Source: Megascapheus bottae (lineage: Eukaryota; Chordata; Mammalia; Rodentia; Geomyidae). From it: a DNA stretch of 64,000 nt. This document shows, one piece after another, positions 34,825-46,784 of the stretch (its first letter is position 1; every line of letters begins with the position of its first letter). Under the pieces are notes generated by a model, which saw only the letters and a list, made by a program, of their open reading frames with translations, was not told the origin of the DNA and searched no databases. Location: NCBI GenBank assembly GCA_024803745.1, contig JANJXV010000099.1:310001-374000 (forward strand), read 5' to 3'. The translations under genes were made by a program, and so were the position numbers.

Positions 34825-34945
34825 AAGAAATCTACCAGCTGAGTCACAGTGGCACTTCCAGTTTTTTGTTTATGTGGTGCTGAGGAATGGAATCCAGGGT
34901 TTCATACATGCTAGGCAAGCTTCATTTTCAGCCCAAGGTTTATGT
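34825..34945 (-). repeat. ID-like SINE fragment, antisense
   Basis: TTTATGTGGTGCTGAGGAATGG and CATACATGCTAGGCAAGC are the antisense body. Confidence 0.75.
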
Positions 34946-35350
34946 TTTGTTTTTTCAGTGTTGTTGCTTCTAAGGTACTGTATGATGTTCTTTCATTTTC
35001 TTTGCTTTTTACCTCTTTTCTTCTTTTTCCCTTTAGTTTTATTCTCTGTAGTCACTGTGTTGAATTCGGGTACCCTGTGTCTTGTACATAGGTTTATGTG
35101 ATTTGGGGAATGGAGAGGGTATAATAAAATAGTAAAAAAAAAACAAAGGAAAAAGGGTGAACCAATTGAACAGTGATACTTGGAAGACACTAAACGGAAA
35201 TGAACTGAACAATCTGGGTGGAGAGGGGGCTGAGGGTAGGAAAACAGAGAAAAATGAGGGAGGGGATAACAATTTTCTTAAGAAATATGTTCATTACTTA
35301 AGTAACAATATGCCAACTATATATTGACTTAACAAAATAAATTAACTTAA
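34946..35350 (+). other. Pyrimidine-rich then G-rich unassigned sequence
   Basis: T-rich tract 34,985-35,045; G-rich patch 35,215-35,265 followed by TTCATTACTTAAGTAACAAT, similar to 30,297-30,400. Possibly the 3' end of a shared old retroelement. No gene. Confidence 0.4.
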
Positions 35351-35354
35351 AAAA

Positions 35355-35590
35355 TAATTTAGCCGGGTATGGTGGCTCACACTTGTAAATGTAGCTACTC
35401 AAGAGGCTGGGATCCAAGGATAGCAGTTCAAAGTCAGCCTGAGTACTCAAGTCCATGTGAGTCTTATCTCCAATTAACCACCAGAAACCCAGAAGTGGCC
35501 CTATGGCTCAAGGGATAGGGCAGTAGTCTTGAGCTGAAAAGCTCAGTGACAAGACCCAGGTGCAGAATTGCAGTCCCATGACTTGAATGA
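35355..35590 (+). repeat. Composite SINE, sense, well preserved
   Basis: GCCGGGTATGGTGGCTCACA start, CCAATTAACCACCAGAAACC middle, then the ID-like half with TTGAGCTGAAAAGCTCAG. A good reference for the family in this window. Confidence 0.88.
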
Positions 35591-35604
35591 TGAATGATAC
35601 TAGC

Positions 35605-35832
35605 CATGCTCTGTGCGCTCACACTTGGAATCCTTTCTACACAGAATCAGGTTTGAATCCAGCCCAAACAAATTGCATGATATTCTGATTTACAGTTCAT
35701 TACCAAAAATCTGGAAGTGGAGCTGCGGATAAAGTGGTAGAACACTAGCCTGAAGCAAAAAAAAACTTTTAAGGACAGTTCCCAGGCCCTGGGTTCAAGT
35801 CCCAAGACTTGCATAAAACAACAAAATGTGAC
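35605..35832 (+). repeat. Composite SINE, sense, variant
   Basis: GCGCTCACACTTGGAATCC left part is shortened; GTGGAGCTGCGGATAAAGTGG and CCTGGGTTCAAGTCCCAAG right part. Confidence 0.8.
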
Positions 35833-35834
35833 GC

Positions 35835-36522
35835 TGAGTCCTCCATCATTTGGTGTTATAGTTCAATATTCTTCATATGCATCTTAGAAATTAAGTCCCT
35901 AGCAAATACTATCCCCTGAAATTCTGCTTCATAGCTGATTCATAGAATTTCAGCATCATTACTATCACCTACCAGTTAGCATAGCAGTCTACTACTGAAA
36001 ATTTGAAGAAAACTTTTGAGTAATCCTAATAAATCTGTGTATCATCTGCACACACATCAAATCAGCAGGAGCTATGTTCTACTATTATATAAATGTATTT
36101 AATCCCTTCTTGACTTAATGAGCCTTAAAGAGTAAAACATATGAAGTAGTTATGAAACTAACAGTCACCATTCTTCTACCTAATATTGTAATATAAGTTT
36201 ATAAATGCAAGGAGTATTCTGAAGTGTGCAGAAGATAGCTTCTAATTATAATATTCTCATGAAGTATAGTTTTTAAGAAACATGTTGCTTGCTTTGGGAA
36301 AGCAAAGGCAAGGAAAAATGATATAAGTAAGTTCACTATTTATCAGAAGGAAAATACTATTGGGTTTAGATCAACTTCATTCATTCCGTGCTGATGAAAC
36401 AAATATTTGCAATTCCTGAGGCCAATCACTTCATTGTGATGCACAATCAGCCAGCTTAGATCAATCTTCCAAAAAAGGAAAGGAACAAAGGAGAAGCAAT
36501 TACGGTTTCCAAAATGAACCAG
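35835..36522 (+). other. Unassigned sequence
   Basis: AT-rich with no recognisable gene or repeat; the 65-codon minus frame at 36,343-36,540 has no domain. Confidence 0.4.
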
Positions 36523-36524
36523 GT

Positions 36525-36605
36525 GGTGGTGGCAGCTCACACTTGTAATTCTATCTACTCAAGGCCTGAAATCCAAGGATCTGGATTAAGTCTGTCTGGG
36601 ATGAA
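36525..36605 (+). repeat. SINE left-half fragment, sense
   Basis: GGCAGCTCACACTTGTAATTC and GAAATCCAAGGATCTGG match the 7SL-like part only. Confidence 0.65.
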
Positions 36606-36912
36606 GATGTTACTGTCTGTAACATCATCTCTGTTATCACAGCCCAGCTGATACACTCTGGCCAACAGGTTCCAAACACCAAAGTCCATCTCCTATCTGA
36701 AATACTACCAAACGTACTCACATATTATTTCCTCTTTGGGAGATAGTTGAAACATGTACCAGAAACATTTCCCTGGCTTCAGAATGGAAGTGGAAATATA
36801 TACTCACTAGAATCCCATCTAGTAAATTACAGTCAATCATCGTTCATCACATCTTGTTAGTTAAATTGAACAATGAGTGTTTGGATCAGAAGCAATGTGT
36901 ATGAGCATACAT
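36606..36912 (+). other. Unassigned sequence
   Basis: No gene or repeat recognised. Confidence 0.4.
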
Positions 36913-36914
36913 GT

Positions 36915-37050
36915 TGTAAAAGTACTGTAATCCTAGCTACTCAAGATAAGCTGAGAACTGAGGATTCCAGTTCAAAATCAGCCACGCAATACATACCATA
37001 AGATTTTTACCTCTAATTAACCAGCAAAAAACAGAGCGTTGAATTGTGCT
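36915..37050 (+). repeat. SINE fragment, sense, next to the array 2 breakpoint
   Basis: GTAATCCTAGCTACTCAAG and CTCTAATTAACCAGCAAAAA are the left part of the composite SINE. It ends about 50 bp before L1 copy 4 begins. Confidence 0.7.
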
Positions 37051-37100
37051 TAAAATGCCACAGCCCAAAGCTTTGCATTAAAGTACTAGGGGGTAGCATT

Positions 37101-38966
37101 CGGGATGCCCACTCCCTCCACTCCTTTTTAACATAGTACTAGAATTCCTAGGCAGTGCAATAAGGCAAGAAGCAAGCATAAAGGGGATCCAAGTACGGAA
37201 AGAGGAAATAAAACTATCCCTCTTTGCCGATGACATGATTCTGTATTTAAAGAATCCTGTAGACTCTACTCCCAAGCTCCTTGAGCTGATTCAAAGATTT
37301 GCAAGGGTAACAGTCCATAAAATGAACCCTCACGAATCAACTACCTTACTTTACGCCAACACTGAGAGGAACGAGGCAATAATCAGGAAAGAAATTCCTT
37401 TCACAGTAGCCTCAAAGAAAATAAAGTACCTAGCAATTAGCTTAACTAAGAATGTAAAGGACCGTTTAGATGAAAACATTAAAACCCTAAAAAAGGAAAT
37501 AAAAGCAGAACTAAGGACAGGGAAAAACCTCCCATACTCCTGGATTGGAAGAAGCAACATTGTGAAAATGACAATCTTGCCAAGGGCTATCTACAAATTC
37601 AATGTAATACCAATCAACATCCCAATGTCATTCTTTAAAGAAATAGAAGAGGCTATTCAAAATTTCATATGGAATATTAAAGGCCCCGTAGAGCAAAAAT
37701 ACTTCTTAGCAGAAAGAACAGCGCTGGAGGAATTTCAATTCCAAACTTAAGACTCTATTACAGAGCTGTAATTCTCAAAACAGCTTGGTACTGGCACAAG
37801 AACAGGCCTGAAGTCCATTGCAGGAGAACTGCGGACCCAGATATTAAACCACAGACCTATGGCCACATAATCTTTGACCAGGGAGCCAAAAAAATAGAAT
37901 GGAAGAAAGATAGCCTCTTCAACAAGTTGTGCTGGCAGAACTGGTTAAACACCTGCAGAAAAATAAGTTGGATCCTTCTTTCTCCCCTTGCACTAGAATT
38001 AACTCCAAATGGATCAAAGACGTGGAGGTAAAAGCTGACACACTGAAACGTTTACAGGAAGGAATAGGAGATACACTAGGCCTCCTTGGCACAGGTCGAA
38101 ACTTTCTTAATAAGGACCAAGAATCACAACAAATCAGAGAAAGGCTGGATAAGTGGGACTGCATTAAACTGCAGAGCTTTTGTATGGCAACGGATATAGC
38201 TAGTAAACTAATCAGGAAGCCTACAGAGTGGGAGAAGATCTTCACCACCCAAACAACGGACAAAGGCCTCATATCTAAAATATATCAACAACTCAAAAAA
38301 TTGAATCACTCCAAAACTCACCTCCAAAGTAACACCCATCCCATTAAAAATGGGCCAAAGACTTAAGAGAGTCTTCTCTGAAGAAGAAACAAAATTGCCT
38401 ATAGACACATGAAGAAATGCTCAACATCTCTGGTCATAAATGAAATGCAAATCAAAACAACTCTAAGATTCCACCTCACTCCAGTTAGAATGGCCAGGAT
38501 CAGGAAAATGAATGACAACAGATGCTGGAGGCGATGTGGCCAGGAGGGATCAGTACTACACTGTTGATGGGAGTGCAAACTCGTTCAACCACTATGGAAA
38601 GCAGTGCGGCAGTGCCTCAAAACGCTAAACATTCAACTCCCCTATGGCCCACCAATTCCACTACTTGGCATTTACCCAACAATCCAGAAACAAGGGCCTA
38701 CTAAACATACTAGCACAACAATGTTATTTGCAGCACTATTCACCATAGCAAAGATATGGAACCAACCAAGATGTCCCTCAGTTCATGAGTGGATCACCAA
38801 GTTGTGGTATTTGTACACAATGGAATTCTATGCTGCTGTCAGAAAGAATGACATCGCCCCATTTGTTAGGAAATGGAAAGACTTAGAACAAATCATATTA
38901 AGTGAAGTAAGCCAGACTCAAAGGAACTTAGGCTCAGTGGTTTCCCTCATTCGTCATAATCAGTAG
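37101..38966 (+). pseudogene. L1 ORF2 pseudogene, copy 4
   Basis: Open 37,235-37,750 from the ADDMILYL region ([18 protein letters not shown] reads through the start) into the thumb-like region. Broken near 37,685 by a base loss (GGCCCCGTAGAG), by the AAAAATAAG indel near 37,962, a base loss near 38,364 and another near 38,395. A TGA near 38,565 falls in the C-terminal Cys/His motif. The last 120 codons, 38,604-38,966, are open. Confidence 0.9.
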
Positions 38967-39380
38967 AAACCTTGGGCTCTACTAGCAGAGATTGGCAATA
39001 GAGCAAAAGGCCATATATAAGGCCATATAATGTGAAGCTACTTGAAAGGACTTCCAGGATATTGACACAAAAGCCATATAATGAATGATAGTTGTCCTTA
39101 ATGTACTATGTTGTCTCTCATCTCGTTTGCTGTGCCTTGGTTATCCCATATTGGTATAGTATCTCACTTTATCTTATATATTGAATTTATTTGTATTTGG
39201 ATATTTGAAATTTGATAGGGAAGGGGGAAAACCAAATCGGGTGGGGGGTGGGGGGTTTGAGGGAAATGGGTACCAAGACATGTGAAAGGGTATCAATGTA
39301 TGTGAATTAATGCACCTTCTATCGGGCAAATATCATCTAACCCTTTTACTAATTACAATAAAAAACTCAAAAAAAAGAAA
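37101..39380 (+). mobile_element. LINE-1 copy 4 (5'-truncated, first of array 2)
   Basis: Begins at GGATGCCCACTCCC, equivalent to the RT motif-B region (QGCPLSPL) of other copies. ORF2 ends at 38,966; the 3'UTR reaches the A-tail at 39,380, directly followed by spacer. It shares private variants with copy 1 (GAAGAAGCAACATTG, AAAAATAAGTTGG, TATGGCCCACC), so it is its closest relative in the window. Confidence 0.92.
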
Positions 39381-40750
39381 GTTGTAGTGTGTAGGGAGGA
39401 TGATGTGTTCAAATACATTTCTTCTTAGAAATTTACCTCATCTGGTTGCCCTGGATTTTCCTGGCCTTCTTCTTAGAGAAAGTTCTGTTATACTGGATTT
39501 GTGGCTTGGCAATGATCTAGCATGTACATCTTGGAGTAAGACATCCACAACTTCCATGCCTGAGACTCGAGTTTCCTGACCTTTGGCAACAGCACAGCAA
39601 CATCTTTCTTCCTCCTGAGCCACAGGCCAAGTGAGCTGGCTTGAGCTGGTTGTTAGTTACAGTGGCTTGGTTACCAGGGTTCCATATTCTGTTCCATTGT
39701 GAGGGAGGCAGGGTCACCTTTCAGGGCCCAATGACCAAAGATCCTTGCTCACAAAAGACCTCACCAAAGACATACTGGAGGCTGAATCTCTCCTCCAGTC
39801 TCACAATATACGTGTGGATGTAGTAAACAGCACACCTTATTTGTCCAATCCCAATGTCTTCCACTAGGCCCAACTACCAGTCTGGTCTCAGGCTCAAGGA
39901 GCCTTTCTTAGGTAAGATCCAAACTTAAGGGTCAATATTGCCCTCATCCTTTACAAAACATTTGCTTCACAGTGCCTCCTCTGCCTGCTTTTTGCCCATT
40001 GTCGAATTTTTTTTTGTTTTTGCTAGACTTGGGACTTGACCTCAGAGTGTGAACATTGTTCTTGGGCTTTCTTTAGGCTTTAGCTGTTCCACAGAGCCAC
40101 AGCACCACTTGCAGCGTTTTCTATGTATGTGGTAATGAGGAATCAAACCTGAGTCTTTTTGCTTGGTAGCCAGTACTCTACCACTAGGTCAAACACACAG
40201 GGCATCTTGCACATATTTTTGACGTCAATCTACAAGGATATTATTAGGTTTCTGTATCCTAATCATTTTTTCCTGATGATTAGCTTTGCTGTCAAGTGTA
40301 AAAAATGCAAGAGGGAAAAACACAGAAGAATTAGTGAAATTAAAAAAAGCATTAGACACAGTTAAGTGTTCATTCTTTGTAGGAGAAAAGATATTTGGAT
40401 ATGATGATTATGATGATGATGATGACTTTATAATTACTATGTCAGGGTTGAGAGTTTGGCATAGTGGTAGAGTGCTTGCCTAGCATCCATGAAGATCTGG
40501 GTTTGATTCCTCAGTACCACATAGATAGAAAATCTAGATGTGGCACTGTGGCTCAAGTGGCAGAGGGTAGACTTGAGAAAACCCCAGGACAGTGCTCAGG
40601 CCCTGAATTCAAGCCCCAAGAGTGGCAGAAAGAAAAAAGAAAATAAAAATGCTTTTTACGAGCTAATTCACTGACAGCATTTGCTTCTGAAATCTTCGCT
40701 TCTGCATCTTGTGAAATACCCCTTTCCCTCAACGTAGACAAGAAAAACAG
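39381..40750 (+). repeat. Spacer of copy 5
   Basis: Same segment; antisense SINE about 40,010-40,204, (GAT)n about 40,398-40,426, sense SINE about 40,443-40,645. It shares GAGTCTTTTTGCTTGG and GATGATTATGATG with the copy 2 spacer, against the other four. The 66-codon minus frame is open at 39,517-39,717. Confidence 0.88.
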
Positions 40751-41311
40751 ATCCATCCCATGGTCCACTGTGAGGCCACTGGTTGGGCTAAGAGCTAGTC
40801 GTGCAGCAACACATAAGTTTATTCTAAAACTTTCCAAACTTTGTTCTCAAATATGCTACCTACTTACCAACTTAGGTCAGTTATCCTTATGCTATACCTT
40901 TTCTTCATTACTACAATATTCTTACACTCCTACGTTAATCCTCTTGCACCTCCCCTGACCTCTCTCATTCTTTTTTTCTATCTCTGGATCTCTGCTCGTC
41001 TTTCAACCCTTATACTGCACGGATCTACACTTGATGGCTGTTGATCAATATTGTATATGTAGGTGGTTAATTATTCTCTAGGCTCAGAGGGACTTAAAGA
41101 CAATAGAGACTGGATTGAGAGGCTTATTGTTTTGGGTATAAATCGCTTATCAGTGGTTGTATTAGACTGGTCTGTAAGTGCACAAAAAGAAAGAGTGATA
41201 ATACCAATCAAAACTTGTGAATATCTAGTGTCTGCCAGCTACAGAGGTCTAGGTTGCTTATATCTGAAAAACTATAATCGTATTTAGTAGTAATCTTGCT
41301 CCCATTTTCAA

Positions 41312-42307
41312 ATGGGCAGAACAAGAAGCTCAAGAAAAATGTCAAATCAAGGAACAACATCCCCCACCCAATGTAAATAGACAATGGAACAGTCACTGGC
41401 AAACCGAGAGGAGAGTCTTCCAAGTCATACACAAATGCAATTGATAAACATCATTAATGAAAAATGTGAAAATATAAAGAAAGAGATAATGGAGGAAACC
41501 ATGGCTGAACAAGAGGAAAGCATAAACAAGGTGATAAGTGAAAAAGAAGAAGCCATAAAGGAGGCCATAATAAAGTTTTTTCAAAGAAAGATGGATGAAT
41601 CCACAAATAAAAACGTGACCAAACTCCAGCAAATGTCCAAAGAAAATAAAGCTACTGAGCTAACCACTCAAAAGGAAATCAAGGAGATAAAGAAATCCAT
41701 ACATGGTCTAAAAAAGGAGATGCAAGGCATCAAAAATGAGTAATTAGAAGCAAGGGAGATGAAAAATAAAGTAGATAGCTTTGATAGCAGGATAGACAAT
41801 GCAGAGGGGAGAATTTCCGGGGCTGAAGATTATTTAGTTATTATAGAGAAAGAACAGAAAATGAGTCAATCCAAATCTAGGAAATATGAGAGAGCGCTTC
41901 AAGAGGTCCAAAATGCAATTAGGAAGCCTAATTTAAGACTAGTTGGTATTGAGGAGGGCGTGGAGAAAGAGGTCAATGGTATTGGAAATATACTTCAGGG
42001 AATCATCTCAGAGAACTTCCCAAATATCCAGAAGGGCAGGCCCATCCACATACGAGAAGCTTTTAGAACCCCAAAAAGACCTGACCAGAAAAGAATATCC
42101 CACCGCCACATTGTGATCCGAACTGGATCAATAGAAATGAATGAAAAGATCATAAAGGCAGCCAGGGAAAAGGGATCAGTAACCTATAAAGGAAAACCAA
42201 TCAGAATAACCCCAGGTTTCTCAGCAGAGACCATGCTAGCACGAAGTGACTGGAAGCATATATGTCATGCCCTTAAATCAAATAACTACCAACCAAGAAT
42301 ACTGTAG
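41312..42307 (+). pseudogene. L1 ORF1 pseudogene, copy 5 (unsplit frame)
   Basis: The only copy in which coiled coil and RRM-like region are in one frame: 41,759-42,307 is open across the site where the other copies lost 4 bases. Lesions are the TAG at 41,378-41,380, a TAA at 41,741-41,743 (CAA to TAA), a 9-base in-frame loss near 41,600 that removes part of the coiled coil, and the shared TAG at 42,305-42,307. Confidence 0.9.
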
Positions 42308-42538
42308 CCAGCAAAGCTCTCATTCATAACTGAGGGAAAAATAAAAACATTCCATTCCAGGGAAAAGCTGCAACAATATGTCGAAACAAATCCAACACTA
42401 CAGAGAATTCTCAAAGATGCTCTATACATAGAAAACCAAAATAAATGCAACATAGGGAAAGAAATGGCACCTAAACAGCATACCATCTAAGGACCACAAG
42501 AACTGTCAAGACACAGGCCCTACTAAACGCTTTTAAAA

Positions 42539-45500
42539 ATGCTAGGAACTAATAAATATCTCACAATCCTAACTCTAAATATCAATGGATTTAACTCTCC
42601 AATTAAACGGCATAGGCTGTCTAGTTGGATCAAAAAGCAAGAGCCATCGTTCTGCTGTCTTCAAGAGACACATCTTACCCAAAAACTATCAACTTTTGAA
42701 AGTGAGAGTTTGGAATAAACTCTATCAAGCTAACTGCCCCCATAAACAGGCTGGAGTTGCCATCCTCATATCAGGTAAAATAGACTTCAAACTAAAGTTA
42801 GTAAGAAAAGACAAAGAAGGTTACTACATACTACTAAAGGGATCTTTCCTCCAGGAAGACATAACGATCCTAAATATTTACACACGCAGTCCGGAGCTCC
42901 AAACTTCACTTACACTGAAACCATACATAGATCGAAATACAGTGATTGTTGGTGAGTTTAACACACCACTCTCACCTATGGACAGATCAACAAGGCAAAA
43001 ACTCAACAGAGAAATCTTAGAACTGAACAATTATATAGACCAACTAGATCAAACAGACATCTGCAGAATATTCCACCCAGTAACAACACAATATACGTTT
43101 TTCTCAGCAGCACATGGAACATTTTCCAAAATAGACCACATCTTAGGCCATAAAGCAAACCTGGACAGATTCAGAAACACTGAAATTATTCCATGCACAC
43201 TCTCAGACCATAAAGGCATCAAATTGGAGCTGAACACATATCTCCACCAAAGAAAACCCTGTAACTCATGGAGACTGAACCACACATTGTTGAATCCAAA
43301 ACAATGGGTAATCGAAGAGATCAGAACAGATATCCAACTGTTTATGAAATTTAACAATAAGGAGCACACAAATATCAACTCCTTAGGGACACAACAAAGG
43401 CAGTACTCAGAGGAAAATTTATAGCGTGGAGTGCCTACAACAGCAAGTTGGAAAAATGGCAAACCAACTAGTTAATGTCTCACCTTAACCTCCTGGAAAA
43501 AGAGCAACAAACCAACCCTAAACCCATTAGGAGAAAGCAAATTATTAAAATCAAAGCAGAATTAAATGATTTGGAATAAAAAAAACTATAGAAAGAATCA
43601 ACAAAACAAGGAGTTGGTTCTTGAAAGAATTAACAAAATTGACAAGCCCTTAGCAAATCTTACCAAAAAAAGAAGAGAGCATATCGAAATAAACAAAATC
43701 GCAGATGAAAATGGTAATATCACGACAGAAATTACCAAGATCCAGAATATCATGAGGGAATACTTCTCAAACCTTTACGCCAACAAATTTGAGAATCTAG
43801 AAGAAATGGATGAATTCCTAGACAATATTAACATACACACACTGAACCAAGAAGAGCTAACCCAACTCAACAGGCCTATTTCAAGCTGTGAAATAGAAAT
43901 GGAAATTAGACAACTTCCACTTAAAAAGAGCCCAGGGCCAGATGGATTCACAGCTGCATTCTATAAGGTCTTCAAAGCAGAGCTCACACCAATACTCCTC
44001 AAGCTCTTCAACGAAATTGAAAATGAAGGTTCTTTACTAAACTGATTCTGTGAAGCCAGCATATCCCTCATCCCCAAACCAGACAGAGATTCATCAAAGA
44101 AAGAGATCTATAGACCCATTTCTTTGATGAACCTCCATGCAAAACTTCTCAACAAAATACTGGCCAACCGTCTACAACAACTCATCAAAAAAAATATACA
44201 CTATGATCAAACTGGATTCATCACAGGGAGGCAAAGCTGGTTCAACATACACAAATCAATTAATATAATTCAACACATCAACAGGAGCAGGGATAAAATC
44301 ACATGATTGTCTCAATAGATGCGGAAAAGGCATTTGACAAGATCCAAAACCCCTTTATTTTAAAAGATGTGGAGAAACTAGGAATCCATGGAACATTTCT
44401 CAATGTAATAAATGCTGTGTATGAGAAACCCACTGCTAGTATTATACTTAATGGTGAAAATCTAAAGCCATTCCCTCTAAAATCAGGAACGAGACAAGGA
44501 TGCCCACTCTCTCCACTGCTTTTTAACATAGTACTAGAATTCCTAGGCAGTGCAAGAAGGCAAGAAGCAAGCATAAAGGGGATCCAAGTAGGGAAAGAGG
44601 AAATAAAACTATCCCTCTTTGCAGATGACATGATTCTGTATTTAAAGAATCCTATAGACTCTACTCCCAAGCTCCTTGAGCTGATTCAAAGCTTTGGAAG
44701 GGTAGCAGGCCATAAAATCAACCCTCACAAATCAACTGCCTTACTTTACGCCAACACTGAGAGGAATGAGGCAATAATCAGGAAAGAAAATCCTTTCACA
44801 ATAGCCTCAAAGAAAATAAAGTACCTAGCAATTAGCTTAACTAAGAATGTAAAGGACCGTTTAGATGAAAACTTTAAAACCCTAAAAAAGGAAATTAAAG
44901 CAGAACTAAGGAAATGGAAAAACCTCCCATGCTCCTGGATTGGAAGAATCAACATTGTGAAAATGACAACCTTGCCAAGGGCTATCTACAAATTCAATGT
45001 AATACCCATCAACATCCCAATGTCATTCTTTAAAGACATAGAAGAGGCAATTCAAAATTTCATATGGAATAATAAAAGACCCCGTATAGCAAAAACACTT
45101 CTTAGCAGAAAGAACAGCTCTGGCGGAATTTCAATTCCAAACTTAAGGCTCTATTACAGAGCTATAATTCTCAAAACAGCTTGGTACTGGCACAAGAACA
45201 GGCCTGAAGTCCAATGGAGTAGAACTGCGGACCCAGATATTAAACCACAGACCTATGGCCACCTAATCTTTGACCAGGGAGCCAAAAAAATAGAATGGAA
45301 GAAAGATAGCCTCTTCAACAAGTTGTGCTGGCAGAACTGGTTAAACACATGCAGAAAACTAAAATTGGATCCTTCTTTGTCACCTTGCACTAGAATTAAC
45401 TCCAAATGGATCAAAGACGTGGAGGTAAAAGCTGACACACTGAAAAGTTTACAGGAAGGAATAGGAGATACACTAGGCCTCCTTGGTACAGGTCGAAACT

Positions 45501-46366
45501 TTCTTAATAAGGACCAAGAATCACAACAAATCAGAGAAAGGCTGGATAAGTGGGACTGCATTAAACTGCAGAGCTTTTGTATGGCAACGGATATAGCTAG
45601 TAAACTAATCAGGAAGCCTACAGAGTGGGAGAAGATCTTCACCACCCAAACAACGGAACAAGGCCTCATATCTAAAATATATCAACAACTCAAAAAATTA
45701 TATCACTCCAAAACTAACCTCCAAAGTAACACCCATCCCATTACAAAATGGGCCAAAGACTTAAAGAGAGTCTTCTCTGAAGAAGAAACAAAAATGGCCT
45801 ATAGACACATGAAGAAATGCTCAACATCTCTGGTCATAAAAGAAATGCAAATCAAAACAAGTCTAAGATTCCACCTAACTCCAGTTAGAATGGCCAGGAT
45901 CAGGAAAACGAATGACAACAGATGCTGGAGGGGATGTGGTCAGGAGGGATCACTACTACACTGTTGGTGGGAGTGCAAACTCGTTCAACCACTATGGAAA
46001 GCAGTGCGGCAGTGCCTCAAAACGCTAAACATACAACTCCCCTATGACCCAGCAATTCCAGTACTTGGCATTTACCCAACAAACCAGAAACAAGGGCCTA
46101 CTAAACCCACTAGCACAACAATGTTCATTGCAGCACTATTCACCATAGCAAAGGTATGGAACCAACCCAGATGTCCCTCAGTTGATGAGTGGATCAACAA
46201 GTTGTGGTATTTGTACACAATGGAATTCTATGCTGCTGTCAGAAAGAATGACATCGCCCCATTTGTTAGGAAATGGAAAGACATAGAACAAATCATATTA
46301 AGTGAAGCAAGCCAGACTCAAAGGAACTTAGGCTCAGTGGTTTCCCTCATTCGTCATAATCAGTAG
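42539..46366 (+). pseudogene. L1 ORF2 pseudogene, copy 5 (687-codon intact C-terminal half)
   Basis: ATG at 42,539; endonuclease QETHL is preserved, then comes the shared frameshift near 42,685. 42,585-43,424 is open in the shifted frame, with a roughly 15-base loss near 42,900. Further breaks are the shared frameshift near 43,385, a base loss near 43,621 and TGA at 44,043-44,045. From 44,303 to the normal stop at 46,366 there are 687 open codons covering RT motif A ([11 protein letters not shown]), motif B ([11 protein letters not shown]), the catalytic FADD (residues 106-109 of this piece) and the complete C-terminal CX3CX7HX4C motif near 45,923-45,978. Confidence 0.93.
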
Positions 46367-46784
46367 AAACCTTGGGCTCTACTAGCAGAGATTGGCAATA
46401 GAACAAAAGGCCATATATAAGGCCATATAATGTGAAGCTAATTGAAAGGACCTCCAGGATATTGACACAAAAGCCATATACTGAATGATTGTTGTCCTTA
46501 ATGTACTATGTTGTCTCTCTTCTCGCTTGCTGTCCCTTGGTTATCGCATATTGGTATAGTATCTCACTTTGTTATCTGATATATTGAATTTATTTGTATT
46601 TGGATATTTGAAATTTGATAGGGAAGGGGGGAAAACCAAGACGGGTGGGGGGTGTGGGGTTGGGGGGAAATGGGTACCAAGACATGTGAAAGGGTATCAA
46701 TGTATGTGAATTAATGCACCTTCTTTCTGGCAAATATCATCTAACCCTTTTACTAATTACAATAAAAAAATGAAAAAAAAGAAA

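Larger units (their letters stand above)
40751..46784 (+). mobile_element. LINE-1 copy 5 (full length, mosaic)
   Basis: 5'UTR-like 40,751-41,311, ORF1 41,312-42,307, ORF2 42,539-46,366, 3'UTR and A-tail to 46,784. Its 5' part pairs with copy 2 (shared ORF1 TAG), but it lacks the 4-base loss in ORF1 that copies 2, 3, 6 and 7 have. Its ORF2 lesions match copies 6 and 7. This patchwork suggests exchange between units. Confidence 0.92.

Noticed and set aside
37101..39380. Copy 4 as an ordinary 5'-truncated L1 insertion
   Set aside because: Its 3' end leads directly into the array spacer like every other unit and it matches copy 1 in private variants, so the 5' edge is more likely an array breakpoint.
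44299..44670. 123-codon minus-strand frame repeated at 51,747 and 59,170
   Set aside because: Shadow of the ORF2 RT region; no independent start context or domain.
45253..45669. 138-codon minus-strand frame (also at 527, 37,919, 52,761, 60,124)
   Set aside because: Antisense shadow of the ORF2 C-terminal region; repeats only because ORF2 repeats.
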